Program-made: the position numbers and the translations under genes
Shown here: one piece after another, positions 25,807-33,932 of the stretch
Numbering within the stretch: the stretch's first letter is position 1
How the letters are laid out: each line of letters starts with the position of its first letter
The notes under the pieces: generated by a model
The model's input: only the letters and a program-made list of their open reading frames with translations
The model's database searches: none
Told to the model about the DNA's origin: nothing
Origin: an uncultured bacterium
Lineage (GTDB): Bacteria > Oederibacteriota > PGYV01 > Palsa-1178
Reading direction: 5' to 3'
DNA: 64,000 nt
Assembly: GCA_937889595.1 (NCBI GenBank)
Contig: CALAOR010000064.1
Span: forward strand, 1-64,000

Positions 25807-26637
25807 ATGGATGAAAATGACGTAATAAAAAAGCTTACAGATGCGAAACTGCCCGATATTGGCATGCCGGCCAGAAAAGCCGCCCTAAAGGCAGCTTTGA
25901 TCAATGCTGCTGCCGCAGGGAATAAAGCGCCTTTTCTTCCGTTTTTCAGGAAACTTATTCCCGTTTTTATAGCCGTATTGGCGGCCGCAGGCACGACTGT
26001 TTATGTTGTTGATAATTTTGATAACGGCAGCAAATTTAACAGCCACGGCGGTATCTGGTCGACATACTCGGACGCGCAGGAAGGCGGTAATTCCTCAGTA
26101 TGGCCGGAGGCCGGTCTTAATAATGACGAAGGTTTCATAATGTCCCAGCCCGGCACAGGAGGGAAAGGCTACGCTGCAAGGGTTACCGGCAGAACAGGCA
26201 CGGCGCTTGGGCTCAATTATAATTATCTTGGTGTTGTTGTCAGGTTTGACGCCCTTTCATCCTGCCCGACATGCAAAGGCGCTGATATTAAAAAATACAG
26301 CGGCATAAAATTTTCTGTGAAAGGAAATCTTGAAGGCGGTATCCTGTATTTCATACTTCCATATGAAACAAGCGAGTGCGTACCCAGCCGTATGACATGC
26401 AAAAGCATGACTGATTACGCAGATTACGAAGCTGATATATCCAAGCAGGTCGGCGGCGATTGGAGTACGGTTGTGATTAATTTCAGGACCGACCTTCAGC
26501 AGCCGGACTGGACGGCCCAAAACAGGAGATTCCCGGTGGAAAAGGTGCTTGAAAACGTTCATCTTTTTAAATGGCAGTATAAAAACGGCAACGGCAAAGT
26601 TATGGACCTGTGGATAGACGACCTGGTGTTATTTTAA
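25807..26637 (+). CDS. Membrane protein with extracytoplasmic carbohydrate-binding-like domain, putative anti-sigma/sensor
   Basis: The 276-residue protein has a cytoplasmic N-terminus of about 48 residues (with the helical ARKAALKAALINAA), one membrane helix near 49-68 and a large outer domain. The outer domain ends WQYKNGNGKVMDLWIDDLVLF and contains GIKFSVKGNLEG, like CBM11/CIA30-type beta-sandwiches. Position behind an ECF sigma gene suggests an anti-sigma factor whose outer domain senses polysaccharide. The design resembles RsgI proteins of cellulolytic clostridia, but I see no sequence proof of sigma binding. ATG 25807 follows GAGG; ATG 25792 is also possible, and the track start at 25729 lies inside the sigma gene. 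The two Cys pairs in the outer domain may form disulfides. Confidence 0.7.
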   Translation: MDENDVIKKLTDAKLPDIGMPARKAALKAALINAAAAGNKAPFLPFFRKLIPVFIAVLAAAGTTVYVVDNFDNGSKFNSHGGIWSTYSDAQEGGNSSVWPEAGLNNDEGFIMSQPGTGGKGYAARVTGRTGTALGLNYNYLGVVVRFDALSSCPTCKGADIKKYSGIKFSVKGNLEGGILYFILPYETSECVPSRMTCKSMTDYADYEADISKQVGGDWSTVVINFRTDLQQPDWTAQNRRFPVEKVLENVHLFKWQYKNGNGKVMDLWIDDLVLF

Positions 26638-26730
26638 ATACTGCAACCTTTGGCGCGGCGGGCCGTTAATTATGCAAAGAGATAGTTGGAGTTAAAATAA
26701 AGGAAGGAAAAATTTTAAGGAGGGATTGCG

Positions 26731-29025
26731 TTGAAAAAATTTGTAACATCGGTTCTTGCGGTAATCTTTTTATCGGGTTTGGCCCTTTCTGTATTTGCCG
26801 AGGGCGAAGACATAGCGGCAAAACACAGGATAAAGTTGTGGACATTTGAAACCGGAACGACCGAAGGCTGGCACGGGGTGGGAAAGTGGAGCAAGACATG
26901 TTCGGTGACCACGGATAAGAGATACGTAACAGAGGGCAAATACGCGATGAAGGTTGACCTGACCGGTTCCATGGATTGGAACCAGGATGTCATGGTTATA
27001 GCCCCGCCGTTCGACCCGAATGTAAACAAGCTTGTCGAGATCTCAATGGACGTCACGGTGCCGGAAGCGTCTGTTGCCGGCCTTGAGTACCAGGAACTTT
27101 ACATGATTTGTTCAAGCAAATCAAATGCGTGGTATCAGCTTAAAAGCCAGCTTATGCCGGGGCAGAACAAGGTCGTCTTCAAGATCGACAATGCGAAGGT
27201 AAAGCAGGATATGTGGAACATATATCTGGTTACGAATAATTCCCAGCCGTATAAGGGGCCCATCTACATAGATAATATGGTTGGAAGGCTTATGGGGGAA
27301 CCCGGCAACGCGGAAGGCAGGATCATAGATAAAGCTACCGGAGCGCCGATCAAGGACGCGAGAGTTGTGCTCGGGGATTCTTTAACTGTTACGGACGGCA
27401 GCGGAAACTTTAAGGTGACAGTTCCGGAAGATGCCTATAAATTTGTTGTGGTTGCATACGGGTACAAAGATTACAACATGGACGCCGTGATCCTGGCAAA
27501 CGGGACAAAAAGTTTCGGCGACATCCCGATGTTGCTGAAAAAAGAACCGGTAAAAAAATCAGTGGTTATAAATATAGACCCGGCAAAGATAATCCGCACC
27601 ATTGACAAGCATAAGTTGTACGGGCAGAATATAGCCGCTTGGCACAAGCCGCAGGGCTACAGGGATGCGGAAGCGCTTGCGAAGATTAAAAGGATAGGCG
27701 CGACTTACTTCAGGATACCCGGAGGGGACTACGCCAATATTTACAACTGGAAGACCGGCGAAGCATATAAATACGACGGCACGATCAAGGACACTCAGGA
27801 ATTCAGCTATATGGGAGGCATGGTACCGTTCATCAAAAGGATGGATGTCATGACAAACAGCTCGGTTGAGGTGCTGCCCACGATCAATATCCTCACTCCC
27901 GCCAGCAAGACTATCAATCAGCGGCTGGATTATGCGCTTGACTGGCTGCAGGATATGAAAGACAAAGGCGTTAAGTATAAATACGTTGAAATTGGAAATG
28001 AGCTTGATAACAAGCCCCTGGTCCCGGGGCCGGCAAAGGCCAAAGAAGGGCATAGCCAGCTGGATTCCCAGACAGACATGAAAAACGTACACTGGTGGAC
28101 CGTGATCTCAAATTACTGCAAGGTCTTTAACCAGGCTGCGTATAAGATCAAGTATTTTGACAAAAGCCTCAAAATTATGGGGCCTGTTCCCATGCAGCCA
28201 ATGAACCAAGAAAGGCCCGAAGGCGATCCATGGAAGGCCACCGGGACAAAAGCGGCTTTTTGGGTGGAAAAATTCCTCTCGCTGTCGGGCAAATATGTGG
28301 ATACGCTCGGGGTTCATGAATATCCTTTCTGGGCGAACAATGACGCCAGGGCCCTGCTTTCCAAGCCACAGACAACATGGCCGGTTTACATGCCGAAATT
28401 CAGGGCATGGATCAAAAAATATGTAAATAAAGAGTACCCGAATAAATATGTTGAAGTTGCGCTCACTGAATGGAACTCGGGTGACGAGAATATCATGACG
28501 GTTATGATGGAGAACGCCCTCTTCAGCGCGGATTATCTTGGATCGTTCATGAAGGAAGGCGGAGATATGGCATTTGTATGGGACTTGTATACGCAGAAAC
28601 CCGGATTGGGCGGGGGACACGGGCTTATGGACGAGGAAAATGACGCGACCAGCAAGTTCTCTGAAAGATGCGTGTACTGGATATTTGATATGTATTACAA
28701 TGATTTCGGCACTAAAATGATACAGTGCGAATCAGACAACCCGGATCTGTCGGTTTACGCGTCCATGGTAGACGACAGCACCATATCCATCATGGCCATA
28801 AACAAGACAAGATTGTCGGTATCCGCCGCAAAGTTAAATGTAAAAGGATTTACCCTGTCAGGTTCGGCCAAAGCATGGCAGCTCTCCGACAAGGAGTATG
28901 TATGGTCCAAGGAACTCTACAGGCCCATAATTAATTCCGGCCCTGCGGAGATGGATGTAAACCTGGACAACGGCACATATAACTTCCCGCCGTATTCAGT
29001 GACAGTGCTCCAGGTAAAAAAGTAA
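26731..29025 (+). CDS. Secreted modular clan GH-A glycoside hydrolase
   Basis: The 764-residue protein has a signal peptide (to about residue 26), a CBM-like beta-sandwich (about 30-190), a carboxypeptidase-regulatory-like domain (about 190-270, GRIIDKATGAPIKDARVVLG), a TIM barrel (about 275-640) and a C-terminal beta domain. EIGNELD places the acid/base at Glu424, and ALTEWNS the nucleophile at Glu580, as in GH-A families such as GH51, GH39 or GH30. The family and substrate are not decided; arabinose- or xylose-containing glycans are possible. The start is a TTG behind AGGAGGG. It lies 93 bp after the putative sensor gene. Confidence 0.85.
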   Translation: MKKFVTSVLAVIFLSGLALSVFAEGEDIAAKHRIKLWTFETGTTEGWHGVGKWSKTCSVTTDKRYVTEGKYAMKVDLTGSMDWNQDVMVIAPPFDPNVNKLVEISMDVTVPEASVAGLEYQELYMICSSKSNAWYQLKSQLMPGQNKVVFKIDNAKVKQDMWNIYLVTNNSQPYKGPIYIDNMVGRLMGEPGNAEGRIIDKATGAPIKDARVVLGDSLTVTDGSGNFKVTVPEDAYKFVVVAYGYKDYNMDAVILANGTKSFGDIPMLLKKEPVKKSVVINIDPAKIIRTIDKHKLYGQNIAAWHKPQGYRDAEALAKIKRIGATYFRIPGGDYANIYNWKTGEAYKYDGTIKDTQEFSYMGGMVPFIKRMDVMTNSSVEVLPTINILTPASKTINQRLDYALDWLQDMKDKGVKYKYVEIGNELDNKPLVPGPAKAKEGHSQLDSQTDMKNVHWWTVISNYCKVFNQAAYKIKYFDKSLKIMGPVPMQPMNQERPEGDPWKATGTKAAFWVEKFLSLSGKYVDTLGVHEYPFWANNDARALLSKPQTTWPVYMPKFRAWIKKYVNKEYPNKYVEVALTEWNSGDENIMTVMMENALFSADYLGSFMKEGGDMAFVWDLYTQKPGLGGGHGLMDEENDATSKFSERCVYWIFDMYYNDFGTKMIQCESDNPDLSVYASMVDDSTISIMAINKTRLSVSAAKLNVKGFTLSGSAKAWQLSDKEYVWSKELYRPIINSGPAEMDVNLDNGTYNFPPYSVTVLQVKK

Positions 29026-29066
29026 AGTCAAAACATTCAGATAGTAGATAGTAGATGGATCAATGC

Positions 29067-29102
29067 GCAGTGGCCGGATAATATCCGGCCACTGCTTTTT
29101 TT
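29067..29102 (+). terminator. Intrinsic terminator of the glycoside hydrolase gene
   Basis: A 13-bp perfect stem, GCAGTGGCCGGAT / ATCCGGCCACTGC with an AAT loop, is followed by seven T. Directly upstream is an AGATAGTAGATAG spacer sequence that recurs near the tRNA gene. Confidence 0.92.
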
Positions 29103-29122
29103 AGGCAAAAATATGCGGTTAA

Positions 29123-29200
29123 TGTAGTGGCCGAATATTATTCGGACACTCGTTGGTTTGGACATCCTACCTGTGGCGGCAGTATATGCCGCCACTACAA
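29123..29200. repeat. Two further hairpins in tandem
   Basis: GTGGCCGAATA / TATTCGGACAC (one mismatch) and GTGGCGGCA / TGCCGCCAC follow the terminator. All three stems share GTGGCnG-type arms, so they look like related copies. Confidence 0.6.
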
Positions 29201-29246
29201 TATGTATTTCAAAATCCGAATTTGATTATTTTATCCTAAAATAGAA

Positions 29247-29274
29247 TTGACTTTCCGCCTGTTTTTATTATAAT
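29247..29274 (+). promoter_or_regulatory. Promoter of the polyamine operon
   Basis: TTGACT (29247-29252) and TATAAT (29269-29274) are 16 bp apart, 40 bp before the arginine decarboxylase ATG. Confidence 0.75.
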
Positions 29275-29315
29275 AAACTCACATTTTTATAAAACGTTTT
29301 TAAGGAGAAAATCAA

Positions 29316-29843
29316 ATGGCAAAAAAGGCTAAAAAGGCAAAAGCACCAAGTATAATAACTATACCGCCGCAGGGCATGACAATCACCATTCCCAATAAGT
29401 TTTATCTGGTGGCGGGCGCTTCGGAAGGCATGACGCCGCTTAATGCTTTTGACAATGCGCTTGTGGACGCCGGCATCGGGAATACAAACCTTGTTAAAAT
29501 GTCATCAATACTTCCGCCTGGCTGCATAAATATAAAACCGGTAAAACTGCCTTTGGGTGCGCTTGTTCCGGTGGCTTATGCCTCGAAAGTGTCCTCGCAG
29601 TCCGACGAGATTATCTCGGCGGCGGTCGCGGTTGCAATACCCAGGGATAAAAAGAAAAACGGGCTTATCATGGAGTACTCGGCGGCAGGTCACAAGGAAG
29701 AAGTTGAAAAGATAGTGAGGCATATGGCTGAAGAGGGTTTTAGGCAGAGAGGTTATGAACTAAGGGAGATCCTTTCCATCTCCGCGCAGCATAATGTAAA
29801 AAAGATAGGCGCCGCGTATGCCGCGGTTGTTTTGTGGTGGTAG
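29316..29843 (+). CDS. Pyruvoyl-dependent arginine decarboxylase
   Basis: The 175-residue proenzyme converts arginine to agmatine and CO2. It should cleave itself between Ser63 and Ser64 in KMSSILPPG, the serine after the cut becoming the pyruvoyl cofactor. The family includes the Methanocaldococcus enzyme and chlamydial AaxB. The Lys/Ala-rich N-terminus (MAKKAKKAKA) is an extension before the conserved core. AAGGAG precedes the ATG. Agmatinase and spermidine synthase genes follow directly, so the pathway context strongly supports the call. Confidence 0.93.
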   Translation: MAKKAKKAKAPSIITIPPQGMTITIPNKFYLVAGASEGMTPLNAFDNALVDAGIGNTNLVKMSSILPPGCINIKPVKLPLGALVPVAYASKVSSQSDEIISAAVAVAIPRDKKKNGLIMEYSAAGHKEEVEKIVRHMAEEGFRQRGYELREILSISAQHNVKKIGAAYAAVVLWW

Positions 29844-29847
29844 GCTG

Positions 29848-30687
29848 ATGGGGAAAATGACAGGCAAGTGGTGCACGGAAGTATATAAGGATACGGCGCT
29901 TTCTTTTAAAATAAAAAAGAAACTTTACGGTAAAAGGTCCAGGTACCAGATGGTGGAAGTATATGAGACTGAAAAACACGGCAACCTGATGGCGCTGGAC
30001 GGCTGCTACATGGTGTCCACTGCCGAAGAGTTTGTATATCACGATATGCTCGCTCATGTCCCCCTTTTTACCCATCCCAACCCGGAGAACATACTTGTGA
30101 TCGGCGGCGGGGACGGAGGGACGGTCAGGGAAGTCATGAAACATAAGTCCGTCAAGTCAATTGATTTTGTGGAAATAGATGATGATGTTTATACGGTCTC
30201 AAAAAAATATTTTCCGGCGCTTGTTAAAGGACTGGAGCAGGATGACAGGGTGCACTTTTTATTCGGGGACGGCATTAAATTTGTGAAAGATTCCAGGGAT
30301 AAATACGATGTTATCCTTGTTGACGGCACCGACCCGTCGGATATAGCGGGAGGGCTTTTTTCGTCCGATTTCTTTAATGACGTGCATAATGCCTTAAAAT
30401 CAGACGGTATCATGGTTATGCAGTCCGAGGACCCCTATTACGACTCTGATATCATAAAGAACGTACAGGACAGGCTGAAAAAACTCTTCAAGCAGGTGCA
30501 TCTTTATCTCGCGTTTATTCCCATTTACCCGTCAGGCATGTGGAGTTTTTCTTATGCTTCAAAAAAATATGACCCGATGGTAATAAAGAACAAAAGATCC
30601 GGGATATCAAAATTCAAATACTACAGCCCGGAAGTCCATAAGGCGGCATTCGCGCTTCCGCAGTTTGTGAAAGACGCTATAAAATGA
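29848..30687 (+). CDS. speE: Spermidine synthase (polyamine aminopropyltransferase)
   Basis: The 279-residue enzyme transfers an aminopropyl group from decarboxylated S-adenosylmethionine to putrescine. LVIGGGDGGTVREVMKH is the cofactor loop, VEIDDDVY follows it, and LVDGTDPSD carries the catalytic Asp. The ATG at 29848 (MGKMTGKW) lies four bases after the previous stop; the track start at 29818 lies within the decarboxylase gene. The speB start overlaps its stop by ATGA. No S-adenosylmethionine decarboxylase gene is in the window. Confidence 0.93.
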   Translation: MGKMTGKWCTEVYKDTALSFKIKKKLYGKRSRYQMVEVYETEKHGNLMALDGCYMVSTAEEFVYHDMLAHVPLFTHPNPENILVIGGGDGGTVREVMKHKSVKSIDFVEIDDDVYTVSKKYFPALVKGLEQDDRVHFLFGDGIKFVKDSRDKYDVILVDGTDPSDIAGGLFSSDFFNDVHNALKSDGIMVMQSEDPYYDSDIIKNVQDRLKKLFKQVHLYLAFIPIYPSGMWSFSYASKKYDPMVIKNKRSGISKFKYYSPEVHKAAFALPQFVKDAIK

Positions 30688-31538
30688 ACTTTATCAAAAA
30701 CGCCGGTTTTATAGCATGCGACGCCGGGTACAAGGCGGCGCACACGGTATTAGCGGGGCTGCCATATGACGGCACATCTTCTTTCAGGCCCGGTTCGAGG
30801 TTCGCCCCTGATTCTATAAGAAGGTATTCCTACGCCATAGAAACATTTTCCCACGAGCAGGAACGCGACATAACGGATTATAAGGTTGCCGACCTGGGAA
30901 ACCTGGAAATGCCTTACGGCGACAGCAAAGCCGTGGTAAAATTGGTTGAAGAACTCGCTGCTAAAATGCTCAAGGATAAGAAAAAAGCCCTGTACATAGG
31001 CGGGGAGCACCTGCTTACATATCCCATCATGAAGCAGTACTCGAAAAAGTACAAGAACTTAAAAGTCATATATTTCGACGCACACGCTGATTTCAGGGAA
31101 AGTTTTACAGGGAGCCGTCTTTCACACGCATCAGCCGCGAGGCTCACGGCCGGGGAAGTCGGGGATAAGAACCTGTTCATGTTCGGAATACGTTCTTTTG
31201 AAAAAAATGAGTGGCTGTATATGAAAAAACATAATATATTTGTGGACAGCAAAGCCGGACGTTTTGATGAAGTGGTTGATAAAATAAAGGGCTATCCGGT
31301 TTATATGTCTTTGGATATGGATGTTTTTGATCCTTCCTGTCTGCCGGGCCTGGGTACTCCGGAGGCCGGCGGTATTTTCTATGATGATTTTATGAAGCTC
31401 CTTCCGGGCCTGTCAAAACTTGACATAGTCGGAATGGATGTCCTTGAGATATCGCCCGAATACGACCCGCACGGCAACTCGAGCATATTCGCGGCAAAAG
31501 TCATAAGGGAACTGATCCTTAATACCGCTGTCAAATGA
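30684..31538 (+). CDS. speB: Agmatinase (agmatine ureohydrolase)
   Basis: The 284-residue enzyme hydrolyses agmatine to putrescine and urea. Manganese ligands of the ureohydrolase family are all visible: GGEHLL, FDAHADF and SLDMDVFDPS. The N-terminal LPYDGTSSFRPGSRFAPDSIR is the family opening. Together with the two upstream genes it gives arginine to agmatine to putrescine to spermidine. Its stop overlaps the start of the following membrane-protein gene by four bases. Confidence 0.93.
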   Translation: MNFIKNAGFIACDAGYKAAHTVLAGLPYDGTSSFRPGSRFAPDSIRRYSYAIETFSHEQERDITDYKVADLGNLEMPYGDSKAVVKLVEELAAKMLKDKKKALYIGGEHLLTYPIMKQYSKKYKNLKVIYFDAHADFRESFTGSRLSHASAARLTAGEVGDKNLFMFGIRSFEKNEWLYMKKHNIFVDSKAGRFDEVVDKIKGYPVYMSLDMDVFDPSCLPGLGTPEAGGIFYDDFMKLLPGLSKLDIVGMDVLEISPEYDPHGNSSIFAAKVIRELILNTAVK

Positions 31539-33901
31539 CAGCAAAAGACAAAGTATATAACGGTATACTTGCTTTAATGCCGTTGATTGTCTTTATGCCG
31601 ATGTACATTTCAAATCAGGTGGTTGGCTGGCTTGACTTTCCGTTTTATTTTCTCCCGTTCCGCATGCTGACCGCTGATTATATACAGCATGGTATTATGC
31701 CTTTCTGGAACCCGTATATATACTGCGGAAACCCGCTTATGGCAAACATGCAGTCCGCGGTTTTTTATCCATTAAATATTTTCTATCACGTCCTGCCGGC
31801 GGTCCTTGCGGTAAAAATCACCACTTATATAATATTCACCGTAATGGCGCTGTTCACTTACGCGTTTATCAGGCTTTACAAGGCCTCGGAAGAGGGGAGT
31901 TTCCTGGCTGCGGTTGTGTTTGCTTTCGGATTCTACAGCATGGCCAAGGCCGTTGAATTTGCCGAGATCAATGTCATGGGGTGGATGCCCGCCGCGCTGT
32001 ATTTCACCAAAATGTGTTCCGGGTCGGGAAAGATCCGTGATTTGTTCATGATATCTTTTATGCTGTGCCTGTCCCTGCTCGGCGGCCATGCGCAGTTCTT
32101 TATTTATGTTTGGCTTATTTTTTCAGTTTTCTTTATTTATGAAAATATTTATATGACGGGACGCTCCGTGCCGGACTGTATAAAAGACTTTTTTATCATA
32201 AACATCATACTGCTCGGATTGTCATCCATACAGCTCCTGCCGACGGCCAGATTTATTCTTCTTTCAAAAAGAGCCGTGGGCGGCCTTGGGTACGCGAGCG
32301 TTATGTCCGGTTTCTTAAGTTTTGACCATATAGTAACTTTCATTTTTCCTTTCCTTACAGGTATTTTTTCGAAGCAATCCGGTTTTTTAAACTGGTTCGG
32401 ACTTGTAAATGCCGGTATACTTCCCATATTGTTTATGGTACTGGGCGCGTTCATGATCAAGGAGACCAGGCTCAGGCTTTTTCTCATCTCGGCGTTTACA
32501 TTATTTCTTTTACTGACGTTCATAGGGCGGATGCCTTTTTACAGTGCTTTATTTCATATGCTGCCTTTTTTAGGGTCCATAAATTACCAGTCGAAGGCGA
32601 TATTGGGGCTGTTTTTCATTATGTGTCTTCTCTTTGCAAAAGGTTTTGACGAGCTATTCAGCAGGCCGGGCAAGGAACTGAAGGGTTTTATGCTGTTTTC
32701 CTACATATCTTTTGCGGCCGTGTTTATTGCGTATATTTGCGCGGAACTGTATAAAAATAATATTATGATATTTTACAGGAAAATTTTTGCGCCGGGAGCG
32801 AGTTTTGAGAGTGTATACAGCGCGGTGCAGTCCTATGACCGGCTTCTTTTTAATTTCATGCTCTTTGTGGTTATTTTTGCCGCCGCAGTGCTGATAATCC
32901 ATATTGCCGGAAATGAAACAAGAAGGGGGACGGGGATTAAGACTGCCGCTGTGGCTGTATCCCTGATAAGCCTTTTTACTTTTCAGCACTGGGAAGAATT
33001 CATATATTACGATCCGGCGGTTCTGTTTACAAAAACAAAACAGATGGATTTCATCACGAACAAAAGTTCAATCGGACAGTCAAGGATCCTTGCGCCGGGA
33101 AGATATAACCGTTTTAGCCTGCAAGTAGACACTGCAACGGTCAATGACCTTGTTTATTACTACCAGGATACGTTTTCACCCAACTTCCCGATGTATTACA
33201 GGTTAAAAAATGCAGACGGGTTTGATTCGCTGTTTCCGGGCGATTTTGCGTTCTTTAAGGGCTGTTTTAACGTAACGGAAACTCCCTGGACCATGCCGGC
33301 TTTCTCGCTTTTCTCGGCAAAATATGTGGCAAGCATAGCAAAAATAAATGATAAAAATTTAAAACTTGTAAGTCCCGGTTATTCCAATATATATGAAAAT
33401 TCAAACTATCTTCCGCCCGCATTCATGATCGGATGTCCTTTTGAAGCCGCCGCTGTGGACAGGGATAAGGCCAGGGAAATGCTTTCAAAACCTTATTTTA
33501 ACCCGCTTAAAACGCTGATTATGGAAAAGCAGGACGCTGATCCTAAAAATCCCGCAGCAGGCCTTGTGAACCTGGAAAAACAGGCAGGTGATCCGGGGAA
33601 AAAAGAAGTAAGCCTTTCCATGCCCGACCCAAATACGTACGTTGTTAAGACAAGCTCGCCGGTTGCCGGCGTGTTAGTGCTGACTGATAATTATTATCCG
33701 GGCTGGAAGGCATATGTTGACGGCATTGAAACAAAAATATTGAAAGTGGACATAACTTTTAAAGGCGTATTTCTTGGTGCGGGAAGCCACGAAGTTCGTT
33801 TTAAATATTCGCCGCCGGAATTCTTTTACGGAGCGCTTATTTCCATACTGTTGCTTTTGCTGATGATCACGGTTGTGCCGTTCATTGCAGCTTTGTTTTA
33901 G
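31535..33901 (+). CDS. YfhO-like polytopic membrane protein, probable glycosyltransferase
   Basis: The 788-residue protein has 12 or more hydrophobic segments and a C-terminal soluble domain, the layout of YfhO-type proteins of the GT-C superfamily. The early extracytoplasmic loop contains FYFLPFRMLTADYIQHGIMPFWNPYIYCG, quoted here only in part by family resemblance (YIQHGIMPFWNPYIYCGNP). The tail has VLTDNYYPGWKAYVDG, a motif typical of YfhO proteins. Some relatives modify cell-wall or lipid polymers with sugars. It overlaps speB by ATGA, though a metabolic link with polyamines is not apparent. Confidence 0.78.
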   Translation: MTAKDKVYNGILALMPLIVFMPMYISNQVVGWLDFPFYFLPFRMLTADYIQHGIMPFWNPYIYCGNPLMANMQSAVFYPLNIFYHVLPAVLAVKITTYIIFTVMALFTYAFIRLYKASEEGSFLAAVVFAFGFYSMAKAVEFAEINVMGWMPAALYFTKMCSGSGKIRDLFMISFMLCLSLLGGHAQFFIYVWLIFSVFFIYENIYMTGRSVPDCIKDFFIINIILLGLSSIQLLPTARFILLSKRAVGGLGYASVMSGFLSFDHIVTFIFPFLTGIFSKQSGFLNWFGLVNAGILPILFMVLGAFMIKETRLRLFLISAFTLFLLLTFIGRMPFYSALFHMLPFLGSINYQSKAILGLFFIMCLLFAKGFDELFSRPGKELKGFMLFSYISFAAVFIAYICAELYKNNIMIFYRKIFAPGASFESVYSAVQSYDRLLFNFMLFVVIFAAAVLIIHIAGNETRRGTGIKTAAVAVSLISLFTFQHWEEFIYYDPAVLFTKTKQMDFITNKSSIGQSRILAPGRYNRFSLQVDTATVNDLVYYYQDTFSPNFPMYYRLKNADGFDSLFPGDFAFFKGCFNVTETPWTMPAFSLFSAKYVASIAKINDKNLKLVSPGYSNIYENSNYLPPAFMIGCPFEAAAVDRDKAREMLSKPYFNPLKTLIMEKQDADPKNPAAGLVNLEKQAGDPGKKEVSLSMPDPNTYVVKTSSPVAGVLVLTDNYYPGWKAYVDGIETKILKVDITFKGVFLGAGSHEVRFKYSPPEFFYGALISILLLLLMITVVPFIAALF

Positions 33902-33932
33902 GTCCGCTTATTTTAACCGGGGTGTTATATAG

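Noticed and set aside
29818-29847. Upstream start for speE
   Set aside because: It lies within the arginine decarboxylase gene and would add residues not typical of spermidine synthases; the ATG at 29848 fits better.
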